The notes under the pieces are model-generated. The model made no database searches and was not told the DNA's origin. It was given only the letters and a program-made list of their open reading frames with translations. From NCBI RefSeq assembly GCF_900113875.1, contig NZ_FORA01000001.1:1240001-1304000 (forward strand): a DNA stretch of 64,000 nt. Reading direction: 5' to 3'. Each line of letters starts with the position of its first letter. The first letter of the stretch is position 1. Positions 27,590 to 36,100 of the stretch are shown here, piece by piece. The translations under genes and the position numbers were made by a program. Source of the DNA: Jannaschia pohangensis (lineage in GTDB: Bacteria; Pseudomonadota; Alphaproteobacteria; Rhodobacterales; Rhodobacteraceae).

Positions 27590-27987
27590 GGCGTCACCTG
27601 CGGCCCGCCGCGGCCGGCGGCAAAGCACGGCAGACCGTCGGTCGCGCGAAAGAAATCGCTTCGGTCGGCGTAGAAGATATGCGCGTCCATGCGCAGCCCC
27701 GTCGGCCCGTCGAAGGCCCCCGCCATCAGATAGGCGATGCCGTCGCCCTCCTCCCAGAACAGATAGCTGCCGCAAGTCCCGCAAAAGCCGCGCCGTCCCG
27801 TCTCGCTCGACGCGTACCAGGTCACCTCGCCCTCGATCTCGATGCTGTCCCAAGGGGCCGGAGTGGCGGCAGCGAAGTTCCCGCTCGACTTGCGACATTG
27901 CGTGCAATGACAGGCGGTTACCGGGCCAAGTACATGGGTTGTCCGGTAACGGATCGCCCCGCAGAGGCAGCTGGCGGTCTGGGTCAT
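27586..27987 (-). CDS. GFA family protein, copy B
   Basis: About 133 residues. [24 protein letters not shown] and [12 protein letters not shown] match copy A closely along the whole length, so the two genes are a tandem duplication. The start at ATG 27987 gives [10 protein letters not shown]; an in-frame ATG at 28002 would add five residues. Neither has a strong ribosome site. Confidence 0.85.
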   Translation of the reverse strand: MTQTASCLCGAIRYRTTHVLGPVTACHCTQCRKSSGNFAAATPAPWDSIEIEGEVTWYASSETGRRGFCGTCGSYLFWEEGDGIAYLMAGAFDGPTGLRMDAHIFYADRSDFFRATDGLPCFAAGRGGPQVTP

Positions 27988-28087
27988 GGGCTCACGTCGC
28001 ATCCGTTTTGCGGTTGCCCCTGCCTAACAAGCCGCGCCACCGGGACGCCAGCGAAAAGGGCGGCGACCGCGCCGCCGCCCCTCGGTC

Positions 28088-28795
28088 TCAACCGCTCAGG
28101 CCCATGTTGACGGGCTCCGGCGCGGGGATCGGCTGGCTGGCCGTCACCTCTGCCCCCGGTGCCGGGGCCAGCTCCATATCGGCGCACCAGCCCTGCCCCG
28201 ATCCGCGCAGGTAGAAACCGAAGGCCAGCGTTACAGTGCCCTCGGGGATATCGAGCACGATCCGGCGCCGCTCCCATCCCATCGTGCCCGCGAGTGGTCC
28301 GGTCTCGCCCTGCCGGTCTTCCAGGTTATCAAAGGCCAGGTTATACGACCGGTCGGTCCCATCGGCCCGCAGCCAGATGGTGACTGCGCCCGCGACATCC
28401 TCGGCCCGCAGATGCGCCGTCAAAGCGACGCGGGTCCCAAGGAATGGTGCGGCATCAACGCTTTGCATCAGGGTTCCGAAGGCATTGTCAGGGTCGGCAC
28501 CGGGGCGAAGGCGGATGGTGGCGCAGGGGGCGCCCTCTGGCCCGGCCCCTTCGTCGAGCCCCATGTCGAAGCGCTCCGCCTTGTCGCCGCCGCGTCGCCA
28601 GCCTTTCGGAATGGGTCCAAGCGTTGGCATCGGCGTCAGCCGCGCGACAAGGGCGTTCCAATCGCGCACCCCCTCCAACCGCGCGAGCAGATCGAGCGCC
28701 TGTCCATGGGCGACGTCATGGCCGATGTCGGACAGGGCCGTGCGCAGGATGCGGGCCTGTGCCTTGGCCCGTTCAATCGTTGTGATCTGTGTCAT
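28088..28795 (-). CDS. chimera: glyoxalase-like N-terminal segment plus beta-sandwich effector-type domain
   Basis: About 235 residues. Residues 1-50 (AKAQARILRTALSDIGHDVAHGQALDLLARL, DWNALVARL) match the N-terminal helical segment found in front of some glyoxalase-superfamily proteins. Residues about 75-215 (LTAHLRAEDVAGAVTIWLRAD, LAFDNLEDR, RRIVLDIPEGTVTLAFGFYL, GSGQGWCADMEL) look like the jelly-roll domain often attached to regulators. ATG 28795 with GAGGGA upstream is chosen. No catalytic residues are evident; function unknown. Confidence 0.62.
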   Translation of the reverse strand: MTQITTIERAKAQARILRTALSDIGHDVAHGQALDLLARLEGVRDWNALVARLTPMPTLGPIPKGWRRGGDKAERFDMGLDEGAGPEGAPCATIRLRPGADPDNAFGTLMQSVDAAPFLGTRVALTAHLRAEDVAGAVTIWLRADGTDRSYNLAFDNLEDRQGETGPLAGTMGWERRRIVLDIPEGTVTLAFGFYLRGSGQGWCADMELAPAPGAEVTASQPIPAPEPVNMGLSG

Positions 28796-29011
28796 GTGTT
28801 TCCCTCGGGAGGGCCGGAACAGGAGCTGTCCGCATTGCCGCCCGGCCCCATGAAACAAGGGATTTCCAAGCTGCCTGCCATCCCTTCACCCCGGACCGGA
28901 GGCCCTGCGGACGGCTGGCGGGATGGAGCCGTTGGGATCAGGTAAGACCGCGAGTCGGCTTTCGTCAACTCGAAGGTTGCGCCGGGCGGCCGTGCGCGAA
29001 ACACTGGGCGG

Positions 29012-29557
29012 ATGCAGCGCGTGATGATCATCGGGCAACCCGGATCGGGGAAGTCCACACTGGCGCGGGAGGTCGGCGAGATCGCGCATCTGCCGGTCTT
29101 CCATATGGATCACATCCACTGGCAACCCGGGTGGGTGGAGCGCAGTCCGGACGAGAAGGATGTCCTTTGCTCCCAGATACATTCGATGGACCGATGGGTG
29201 TTCGAGGGCGGCCACAGGCGGAGCTGGCCGGAACGGCTGGCCCGGGCAGATACGGTGATCTGGCTGGACATGCCCGTCACCCTGCGGCTTTGGCGGGTGA
29301 CACGCCGGACGCTACGGTACAACGGACGGTCGCGACCGGACCTGCCCCCGGATTGTCCGGAGCGGCTGAACGCGGAGTTCTACGGTTTCATCTGGCGCAC
29401 GAGGACCAGCGGACGCGAGAAGTGCGCGGCCCTGTTCGACATGACCCGAGAGGATCAGGCGCGTCATCATTTTACCAGTGCGAAGGCCGTACGGGGCTAT
29501 CTGCACGCGCTGCGCTATGTGGCGCGGCGCGGCAATCTGGGCATTTCGCACCGCTAG
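29012..29557 (+). CDS. small P-loop NTPase, adenylate-kinase/topology-modulation-like
   Basis: 181 residues beginning MQRVMIIGQPGSGKSTLAREVG, a Walker A loop, then FHMDHIHWQPGW and WVFEGGHRRSWPERLARADTVIWLDMP, the usual pattern of the FlaR/AAA_17-like nucleotide-kinase group. The substrate is unknown. It is the only plus-strand gene in the cmk-aroA interval and converges on aroA. Confidence 0.78.
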   Translation: MQRVMIIGQPGSGKSTLAREVGEIAHLPVFHMDHIHWQPGWVERSPDEKDVLCSQIHSMDRWVFEGGHRRSWPERLARADTVIWLDMPVTLRLWRVTRRTLRYNGRSRPDLPPDCPERLNAEFYGFIWRTRTSGREKCAALFDMTREDQARHHFTSAKAVRGYLHALRYVARRGNLGISHR

Positions 29558-29583
29558 CGACCCCCCGAAAACCGACGTCGGAC

Positions 29584-29615
29584 CCACGGGTGATCCATGG
29601 ATGATCCACGGGTGA
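29584..29615. repeat. paired direct repeat between convergent genes
   Basis: CCACGGGTGA occurs at 29584-29593 and again at 29606-29615, 22 bases apart, around the palindrome ATCCATGGAT (29594-29603 region). It lies between the stops of the P-loop gene and aroA. Meaning unknown. Confidence 0.4.
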
Positions 29616-29633
29616 CGTCGGCGCCGACAGGCC

Positions 29634-30971
29634 TCAGTCGGTCAGCGTGGCCCCAAGGGCCGTCATCAATGGGCGGAAGATCGGGAAGGACGTGGCAATC
29701 GGGCCCGCGTCGTCCACGGTGATCGCCTGCGCCGAGGCGAGGCCCGCGCAGAGGAAGCTCATGGCGATGCGGTGGTCGAGGTGGACCGCGACTGTCGCGC
29801 TGCCGGTCACGCCGCCCGGCCCGCGCCCGTCGACCTCCCACCAATCCTCGCCGTCGCGGACCGTCACGCCGCAATCGCGCAGACCCGTGGCCATGGCGTC
29901 GATGCGGTCGCATTCCTTGACGCGCAGTTCGGCCACGCCGCGCATGATGGTGGTGCCCGTCGCATTTGCGGCCACGACCGAGAGGATGGGATATTCGTCG
30001 ATCATCGAAGCGGCGCGGTCGGGCGGCACCTCGATCCCCTGCATGTCGGGCGAGAAGCGGGCGCGCAGGTCGGCGACCGGCTCGCCGCCTTCCTCGCGCG
30101 GGTTCTCATAGGTCAGGTCCGCGCCCATGTCCCGCAACGTCTGGAACAGGCCCGCCCGGGTGGGGTTGAGACCGATGTTCGGGACCAGAACATCCGAGCC
30201 GGGCACGATCAGCGCGGCACAGACCGGGAAGGCGGCCGACGACGGATCACGCGGCACGACGATGGTCTGGGGCCGAAGCTCGGGGCGACCAAGCAGGGTG
30301 ATCTCGCGCCCCTCGGGGGTGTCCCGCGTCTCGATCTGGGCGCCGAAGCCGCGCAGCATCCGCTCCGAATGGTCGCGGGTGGCCTCGCGTTCGATCACCA
30401 CGGTCTCGCCCGGGGCATTCAAGCCCGCCAGAAGCACCGCCGACTTGACCTGCGCACTGGCCACCGGGGTGGCATAGCGGACGGGGACGGGGTCGGCGGC
30501 CCCCACGATGGTCATCGGCAGCCGCCCGCCGGAGCGCCCGTGGGCCACCGCCCCGAACAGCGCCAGCGGATCGGTCACCCGCGCCATGGGCCGTTTGCGC
30601 AAGGACGCGTCGCCGGTGTAGGTCACCGCGAAATCATGGGTCGCCGCCGCCCCCATCAAAAGGCGGACGCCGGTGCCGGAATTGCCGCAGTCGATGACGT
30701 CCTCAGGCTCCATCAACCCGCCGACGCCGACGCCCCGGACGACCCAGGTGTCGCCGTCGCGGGTCACCGTCGCGCCGAAGGCCTGCATCGCCTTTCCCGT
30801 GTCCAGAACGTCCTGACCTTCCAGCAGGCCGGTCACCCGCGTTTCGCCCACGGCCATGGCGCCCAGGATCAGCGACCGATGGCTGATCGACTTGTCGCCG
30901 GGTACATCGGCGATGCCGGTCAGCGGGCCGGAAGCGCGGGCGGTCAGGGGGGTGGCAGGTCCGTGGCTCAT
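29634..30971 (-). CDS. aroA: 3-phosphoshikimate 1-carboxyvinyltransferase (EPSP synthase)
   Basis: Shikimate pathway enzyme joining PEP and shikimate-3-phosphate. 445 residues. [19 protein letters not shown] holds the Lys and Arg that bind substrate, with [26 protein letters not shown] and [12 protein letters not shown] further on. The sequence at the glyphosate-contact loop (GNSGTGVRL) is closer to class II (bacterial, Agrobacterium-like) than class I. Start ATG 30971 with GGAGAG upstream. Confidence 0.95.
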   Translation of the reverse strand: MSHGPATPLTARASGPLTGIADVPGDKSISHRSLILGAMAVGETRVTGLLEGQDVLDTGKAMQAFGATVTRDGDTWVVRGVGVGGLMEPEDVIDCGNSGTGVRLLMGAAATHDFAVTYTGDASLRKRPMARVTDPLALFGAVAHGRSGGRLPMTIVGAADPVPVRYATPVASAQVKSAVLLAGLNAPGETVVIEREATRDHSERMLRGFGAQIETRDTPEGREITLLGRPELRPQTIVVPRDPSSAAFPVCAALIVPGSDVLVPNIGLNPTRAGLFQTLRDMGADLTYENPREEGGEPVADLRARFSPDMQGIEVPPDRAASMIDEYPILSVVAANATGTTIMRGVAELRVKECDRIDAMATGLRDCGVTVRDGEDWWEVDGRGPGGVTGSATVAVHLDHRIAMSFLCAGLASAQAITVDDAGPIATSFPIFRPLMTALGATLTD

Positions 30972-31084
30972 GAAGTCTCTCCGTCGCGGTCGGTTGCGGA
31001 ATAGACGGGCGGGCGACGGGCGTCCATGGCACATCTGGTGCGATTTCGCGGGCGCGGCCCTGTGCGGCGACGGCGTGTCGCCCT

Positions 31085-32140
31085 ATGTCGCAGGGCATGA
31101 AACGCAGAACCCTTCTCGGTCTTGGCGCCCTGCTTGGTGTCGGGGCCTGCGCCACCCGCGAGGTCACCATGGGCAACCGATACTACCAGGGGCCCGTCAG
31201 CGATCATTTCGACGGCACCGCCTTTTTCAACCCGGACGGCACGCCGCCGCGCGGCTTTCGCGACCTCGTCCGCTGGCAGACATCCGGCAAGCGTCAGGAT
31301 TGGCCCGCAAGCGTGGGCATCACGCAGACCCGGCCAGAGGCGCTGGTGGAGGACCTGCGGGTGACGATGGTGGGCCATGCCTCGGTCCTGATCCAGGCGG
31401 GGGGCCTCAACATCCTGACCGATCCGGTGTGGTCGCACCGCGTCAGCCCGGTCAGCTTTGCAGGCCCCGCACGGGTGACCGCGCCCGGGATCGCGTTTGA
31501 CGACCTGCCGCCCATCGATGCCGTGCTGCTGAGCCACAACCACTATGACCACATGGACCTTGCGACGCTGAAGCGCCTGCACGGGCGGTTCGGGATGCCG
31601 GTGCTGACCCCGCTTGGCAACGATACCATCGTGCGGGGCGACGTGCCCGGGATCGACGTGCGGGCGGGCGATTGGGGCGACGTGCTGGAGGGCGGCGGCG
31701 TCACGGCGCGTCTGCTGCGGTGCCACCACTGGAGCGCGCGAGGAACGCGGGACCGGTCGCATGCCCTGTGGTGTTCCTTCGCGGTCGAGACACCGGCGGG
31801 GCGGATTCTGGTGATGGGGGACACCGGCTATGACCGGGGGCGGCCCTATCAGGCGGCGGCGGAGCATGGACCCTACCGATTGGCCATCATCCCCATCGGG
31901 GCCTATGCGCCGCGCTGGTTCATGGAGGCGCAGCACCAGAACCCCGAAGAGGCCGTGGCGGGCTTCCGGGCCTCGGGCGCGCGGCACGCCATGGCGCATC
32001 ACTGGGGCACGTTCCAGCTGACCGACGAGGCGCGCGACGAGCCGCCCGCGCGCCTGCGGGCGGCCCTGGCCGCGGCGGAGATCACACCGGAGCGGTTTCG
32101 CGTGGTGCCGCCCGGAGCCGTCTGGGACGTCCCCGACTGA
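31085..32140 (+). CDS. exported MBL-fold hydrolase, NAPE-PLD-like
   Basis: 351 residues. MKRRTLLGLGALLGVGACATRE is a lipoprotein-type signal with Cys near residue 22. The metallo-beta-lactamase motif is LLSHNHYDHMDLATL, with further metal ligands in RCHHWSARGT, VMGDTGYD and MAHHWGTFQLTDEA. This is the pattern of UlaG/NAPE-PLD-like lipid phosphodiesterases. Starts at 31085 or 31097 are both possible; neither has a clear ribosome site. Divergent from aroA. Confidence 0.82.
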   Translation: MSQGMKRRTLLGLGALLGVGACATREVTMGNRYYQGPVSDHFDGTAFFNPDGTPPRGFRDLVRWQTSGKRQDWPASVGITQTRPEALVEDLRVTMVGHASVLIQAGGLNILTDPVWSHRVSPVSFAGPARVTAPGIAFDDLPPIDAVLLSHNHYDHMDLATLKRLHGRFGMPVLTPLGNDTIVRGDVPGIDVRAGDWGDVLEGGGVTARLLRCHHWSARGTRDRSHALWCSFAVETPAGRILVMGDTGYDRGRPYQAAAEHGPYRLAIIPIGAYAPRWFMEAQHQNPEEAVAGFRASGARHAMAHHWGTFQLTDEARDEPPARLRAALAAAEITPERFRVVPPGAVWDVPD

Positions 32141-32203
32141 GGGCGCCGGGGGTTTCACACCCCCGGACCCCCGTGGAGTATTTCGAAAGCAGAGAAGACA
32201 GGC

Positions 32204-32395
32204 TCAGATCTGGCGGCAGCCGAGGTCGTCGATGGCCCTGTCGTATTGAGCGATGCGTCCCTTGGACCGTCGGGTCGCCGCCTGAACCGGGTCGAGACCG
32301 GGAAGGGGTTCCGTGGCGAAAGATGTCGCCAGAAGGTCGCGTAGTTGAGCCAGGGCCAGATTGCCTGCGTCCGGGTGGGGATGGCGAAAGGTCAC
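32204..32395 (-). CDS. short hypothetical protein
   Basis: 63 residues from GTG 32395, mostly polar, no recognised family. The frame shows the same G+C-rich third positions as its neighbours, but a plus-strand frame also spans it. It may be the distal gene of the trmB-purK-purE strand. Confidence 0.35.
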   Translation of the reverse strand: MTFRHPHPDAGNLALAQLRDLLATSFATEPLPGLDPVQAATRRSKGRIAQYDRAIDDLGCRQI

Positions 32396-32413
32396 GGTCC
32401 GACGCTCATGGGT

Positions 32414-32488
32414 TCATTCCCGCAGGTGCGGTGCGACGGCAAACAGCAGGGCGACAGCGATGGCAGCCAGGACGATGGCGCGCCGCAT
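32414..32488 (-). CDS. possible 24-residue membrane peptide
   Basis: ATG 32488 to TGA 32416-32414 encodes a basic start (MRR) and one continuous hydrophobic helix (AIVLAAIAVALLFAV), then PHLRE. It starts eight bases after the trmB stop and ends before the 63-residue frame. Composition is right for a small membrane protein but there is no strong ribosome site; unproven. Confidence 0.3.
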   Translation of the reverse strand: MRRAIVLAAIAVALLFAVAPHLRE

Positions 32489-32495
32489 CGGCCCG

Positions 32496-33191
32496 TCAGT
32501 CCCGGCGGAAGGTCATGTAGTGGGGGGTGCGGTCTTCGCGGATGGCCTTGGCCTCGTAGCGGGTGCGGGTCCAGTCGGACCAGGGGTCGCGCCAGTCGGC
32601 GGCGGTTTCGGCCAGCCAGGTGAAGCCGTGGCGTGGCACCTCCTCCAGCGTCTGGCGGACGTAGTCGGGGATGTCGGTGGCGACGCGGAACTCGGCTCCG
32701 GGTTTCAGGACACGGGCCAAAGGGGCAAGGTGTTCGTCGGTCACGAAGCGGCGGCGGTGGTGGCGCGCCTTGGGCCAGGGGTCGGGGTAGAGGAGGAAGG
32801 CCTTGGAGATGGAGGCCGGTGGCAGGACATCGAAGAGGTCTCGGGCGTCGCCGGGATGGATGCGCACGTTGTCCACATCGGCGCGGCGCAATTTGCCCAA
32901 GAGCATGGCGACACCGTTGATGTAGGGTTCGGCACCGATGATGCCCACGCCGGGGTTGAGCGCGGCCTGATGGATCATGTGCTCGCCCCCGCCGAAGCCG
33001 ATTTCGAGCCAGACGTCGCACCCCCCGAAGAGCGCATCGAGATCAAGGGGGGTGCGGTCGGGGTTCGCGTCCCAGTCGACAGCGCCGGGCGAAAGGGCGG
33101 CGAGGTCGGCGTCGAGATAGCCCTCCTGCGAGGCCTTGAGGTGCTTGCCCTTGCGGCGGCCATAGAAATTTCGATGGGGACGGTCGGTCAT
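32496..33191 (-). CDS. trmB: tRNA (guanine-N7-)-methyltransferase
   Basis: Methylates G46 of tRNA with SAM. 231 residues. EIGFGGGEHMIHQA is the SAM loop, GAEPYINGVAMLL and NVRIHPGDARDLFDVLP follow, and YPDPWPKARHHRRRF is the TrmB signature. The N-terminal FYGRRKGKHL is typical of alphaproteobacterial TrmB. Start ATG 33191; a longer frame upstream overlaps purK without homology. Confidence 0.95.
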   Translation of the reverse strand: MTDRPHRNFYGRRKGKHLKASQEGYLDADLAALSPGAVDWDANPDRTPLDLDALFGGCDVWLEIGFGGGEHMIHQAALNPGVGIIGAEPYINGVAMLLGKLRRADVDNVRIHPGDARDLFDVLPPASISKAFLLYPDPWPKARHHRRRFVTDEHLAPLARVLKPGAEFRVATDIPDYVRQTLEEVPRHGFTWLAETAADWRDPWSDWTRTRYEAKAIREDRTPHYMTFRRD

Positions 33192-33238
33192 GGGAATCGG
33201 GTCGGGCCTTGCGTATCTGGAAAGCGGGAAAGGGCTGG

Positions 33239-34306
33239 TCAGGCGGCGGTGAAGCGGTTGACGTGGCCCATCTTGCGGCCCGCGCGCACCTCGGCCTTGC
33301 CGTAGAGGTGCACTTGCGTGGCGGGGGCGGCGAGCAGGTCGGGCAGCCGGTCCATGTCGTCGCCGATCAGGTTCTCCATCACCACATCCACCTGCCGCTG
33401 CCCGTCGCCGAGGGGCAGGCCCGCGACGGCGCGGATATGCTGCTCGAACTGGTCGACGGCGCAGCCGGCCTGGGTCCAATGGCCCGAATTGTGGACGCGG
33501 GGGGCGACTTCGTTGACCACGAGGCCGCCGGGGGTCACGAAAAGCTCCACCCCCATGACGCCCACGTAGTCGAGCGCGTTGAGGATGCGCCCGGCCAGAA
33601 GGGCCGCGTCCATCCGCTGCGACGCGGTCAGGGTGGCGGGCACGGTGGTGGTGCGCAGGATGCCGTCGCGGTGGACGTTTTCGCCCGGATCATAGCAGAC
33701 CACTTCGCCCGACAGGCCCCGGGCGGCGATGACGCTCACCTCGCGCTGGAAATCGACGAACCCTTCGAGGATGGCATCGGCCCCGGCCATGGCGTCGAAC
33801 GCGGCCCCGGCCTGATCGGCGCTGTCGATGCGAACCTGGCCCTTGCCATCATATCCCAGACGCCGGGTCTTCAGGATGGCGGGCGTGCCGAGGTCGGCCA
33901 ACGCCGCCTGCAGGGCGGCAAGGTCGGGGATGTCGCGGAAGGGGGCGCAGGTCAGGCCCAGATCGGTGAGGAACGCCTTTTCGGTCAGCCTGTCCTGACT
34001 GACGGCCAGCGCCCGGCGGCCGGGGCGGATGGGGCGGCGGGCTTCCAGCGCGTCGAGGGCGGAGGTGGGGATATTCTCGAACTCGTAGGTGACCACATCG
34101 ACGGCATCGGCAAAGCGCGCCAGGGCCCCGACATCGTCATAACCGGCCTGAAGGTGGAAATTGGCCACATGCGAGGCGGGGCAATCGCCCGCCGGTTCGA
34201 ACACGCAGGTCTTGTAGCCCAGTCGGCTGGCCGCGACCGACAGCATCCGGCCCAACTGACCGCCGCCCAGAATGCCGATGGTGGCCCCGGGGGGCAGCGC
34301 GGTCAT
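33239..34306 (-). CDS. purK: N5-carboxyaminoimidazole ribonucleotide synthase
   Basis: ATP-grasp enzyme of purine synthesis making N5-CAIR, the substrate of PurE. 355 residues. [36 protein letters not shown] and [29 protein letters not shown] are diagnostic. ATG 34306 overlaps the purE stop (ATGA). The frame continues upstream through purE but has no homology there. Confidence 0.96.
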   Translation of the reverse strand: MTALPPGATIGILGGGQLGRMLSVAASRLGYKTCVFEPAGDCPASHVANFHLQAGYDDVGALARFADAVDVVTYEFENIPTSALDALEARRPIRPGRRALAVSQDRLTEKAFLTDLGLTCAPFRDIPDLAALQAALADLGTPAILKTRRLGYDGKGQVRIDSADQAGAAFDAMAGADAILEGFVDFQREVSVIAARGLSGEVVCYDPGENVHRDGILRTTTVPATLTASQRMDAALLAGRILNALDYVGVMGVELFVTPGGLVVNEVAPRVHNSGHWTQAGCAVDQFEQHIRAVAGLPLGDGQRQVDVVMENLIGDDMDRLPDLLAAPATQVHLYGKAEVRAGRKMGHVNRFTAA

Positions 34307-34788
34307 TCCGGCACCTCGGGGATTGAGGCCGACAGATCCGCGCGCCACTGGTCGAGGCGCGCGGCCAGACCGGGGTCCGACAGCGCCAGGATGCCCGCCG
34401 CCATCAACCCCGCATTGGCCGCCCCCGCCGCCCCGATGGCCATGGTCGCGACCGGAAAGCCGCGCGGCATCTGGACGATGGAATAGAGGCTGTCGACGCC
34501 GCCGAGCGCCTTGGTTTGGATCGGCACACCGACGACGGGCACGCGGGTCTTCGATGCCATCATCCCCGGCAGATGGGCGGCCCCGCCTGCGCCCGCGATG
34601 ATGACCCTGAGGCCCCGGTCGGCAGCGGTCTTGCCATAGTCCCACAGCCGGTCGGGCGTGCGGTGCGCCGACACGATCCGCGTCTCGTAGGCCACGCCGA
34701 GCGCGTCGAGGATATCGGCGGCTTCCTTCATGGTCGGCCAATCGGACGTCGAGCCCATGATGATGCCGACGGGCGGTGTGTCTGTCAT
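34303..34788 (-). CDS. purE: N5-carboxyaminoimidazole ribonucleotide mutase
   Basis: Converts N5-CAIR to CAIR. 161 residues; [35 protein letters not shown] and [16 protein letters not shown] are the class I PurE motifs. Coupled to purK by a four-base overlap. Start ATG 34788. Confidence 0.96.
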   Translation of the reverse strand: MTDTPPVGIIMGSTSDWPTMKEAADILDALGVAYETRIVSAHRTPDRLWDYGKTAADRGLRVIIAGAGGAAHLPGMMASKTRVPVVGVPIQTKALGGVDSLYSIVQMPRGFPVATMAIGAAGAANAGLMAAGILALSDPGLAARLDQWRADLSASIPEVPE

Positions 34789-34795
34789 GGGGACC

Positions 34796-35017
34796 TCAGG
34801 CGATGATGTCGGGGGTCAGCTCATCCTCGATCCGCGCGATGCGGTCCTTGAGGGCGAGTTTCTGTTTCTTGAGCCGCTTGATGGCCAGCACATCGGGCAG
34901 CACCCGCTCCTCGAGCGCGGCGATCGCGGAGTCGAGGTCGCGGTGCTCCTGACGCAGCACTTCCAGCCGGACGCGCAGCACATCCTCGTGGTTCATCTCT
35001 TCTGGCGGATTGGACAC
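34796..35017 (-). CDS. DUF465 (YdcH-like) coiled-coil protein
   Basis: 73 residues from GTG 35017, or 66 from ATG 34996. A single charged helix-loop-helix ([41 protein letters not shown]) typical of DUF465. It starts the purE-purK-trmB strand eight bases before purE. The cellular role is unknown. Confidence 0.78.
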   Translation of the reverse strand: MSNPPEEMNHEDVLRVRLEVLRQEHRDLDSAIAALEERVLPDVLAIKRLKKQKLALKDRIARIEDELTPDIIA

Positions 35018-35081
35018 GGGGCTTTGGCCTTCGTTGCGGGTTGGCGCCTGTTACACCCGGTCGCACCGCGAATCCAAGCAT

Positions 35082-35110
35082 CTTGACGCCCGGCTCTGCC
35101 GATCCCACAT
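35082..35110 (+). promoter_or_regulatory. possible RpoH (sigma-32) promoter of hsp20
   Basis: CTTGAC (35082-35087), 17 bases, then CCACAT (35105-35110; CCCACAT including 35104). This resembles alphaproteobacterial heat-shock promoters (CTTG at -35, CCYATNT at -10). It lies about 70 bases before ATG 35183. Confidence 0.4.
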
Positions 35111-35182
35111 CTTCACCACGGGACCGATGCCGCCAGCCGGGTCGTCCCCAGACTTCGGATCGCTTCGAGAAGGACCCGACCC

Positions 35183-35629
35183 ATGACCAAGCCGACCTTC
35201 GGCACGCACCCCTTCCTGCTCGGCTTCGATGAGCTTGAGCGTCTGGTGGAACGCACCGCCCGCACCGGAAACGAGGGTTATCCGCCCTACAACATCGAAC
35301 AGACGGGCGAATCCGGCTTTCGCATCACCCTGGCCGTAGCCGGTTTCGGCGACGACGACCTGTCGATCACGCTGGAAGATCGCCAATTGGTCGTGCGCGG
35401 CCGGTCCCGCGACGACAGTGGTCAGGTGTTCCTGCACCGGGGCATCGCCGCACGGCAATTCCAGCGTGCCTTCGTGCTGGCCGACGGGGTCGAGGTGCGG
35501 GGTGCGGAACTGCAAAACGGTCTTTTGCACATCGATTTGCAACGATCTGTCCCCGAGAACGTTGTGCAGACGATACGTATCGAAACCGCCAAGCCCCAGA
35601 CGCGAAAGGACCAGACAGATGAAGCATGA
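35183..35629 (+). CDS. Hsp20/alpha-crystallin small heat-shock protein
   Basis: 148 residues, an ATP-independent holdase. The alpha-crystallin core runs from YPPYNIEQTGESGFRITLAVAGF to LQNGLLHIDLQRSVPE; IAARQFQRAFVLADGVEV is the mid-domain segment of the IbpA type. AGAAGGA precedes the ATG. The 3' end overlaps DUF1150 by eleven bases, a pairing common in Rhizobiales and Rhodobacterales. Confidence 0.93.
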   Translation: MTKPTFGTHPFLLGFDELERLVERTARTGNEGYPPYNIEQTGESGFRITLAVAGFGDDDLSITLEDRQLVVRGRSRDDSGQVFLHRGIAARQFQRAFVLADGVEVRGAELQNGLLHIDLQRSVPENVVQTIRIETAKPQTRKDQTDEA

Positions 35630-35849
35630 ACGCGATATCGAGGCCGTCGGCGGAGCGCTTGTCTATGTGCGCGCCGTGCCGGTCGACGACCTTCCCGACG
35701 ATCTGCGCAGCGAGGCCGAAATCGGCGGGCTGGACGTGCTCTATGCCCTGCACCGGGCCGATGGCGCGCAGGTCGCGCTGGTCGGGAACCGGGCGCTGGC
35801 CTTCAACCTGGCGCGCCAGAACGATTTGACGCCGGTAAGCGTTCACTGA
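35619..35849 (+). CDS. DUF1150 family protein
   Basis: 76 residues; ALVYVRAVPVDDLPDD and LYALHRADGAQVALVGNRALAFNLARQNDLTPVSVH match DUF1150, which is regularly encoded just after a small heat-shock gene. The start ATG 35619 lies inside the hsp20 3' end, so translation is probably coupled. Function unknown, possibly a helper in heat stress. Confidence 0.88.
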   Translation: MKHERDIEAVGGALVYVRAVPVDDLPDDLRSEAEIGGLDVLYALHRADGAQVALVGNRALAFNLARQNDLTPVSVH

Positions 35850-35860
35850 CGATTGCGCGG

Positions 35861-35881
35861 ACGGCGGTCACGGGCCGCCGT
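35861..35881 (+). terminator. hairpin after hsp20-DUF1150
   Basis: Arms ACGGCGG (35861-35867) and CCGCCGT (35875-35881) with a seven-base loop, 12 bases after the DUF1150 stop; no clear T run. Confidence 0.5.
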
Positions 35882-36100
35882 CTCCCTGCGCCCCCGTTGA
35901 AGAAGGTCGTGGGAAAGCGACCCGATGCGTTTGGTTTTCGGAACTTGTCGGCAGGCTAGGCCAAGCAGGCCCACCCCAACGAATAAGCATGTTCGACCCA
36001 AACCGGACTCGCGATGAAGGGCGCGCTAAGGTTCGATGTGCGGGACAAAGGGTGAATTCGCTGCGGTTGCGCCAAATTCTGCTTCGACGCCAAAGCGCAT

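Noticed and set aside
29772-31004. 410-codon plus-strand frame opposite aroA
   Set aside because: Antisense of an intact EPSP synthase.
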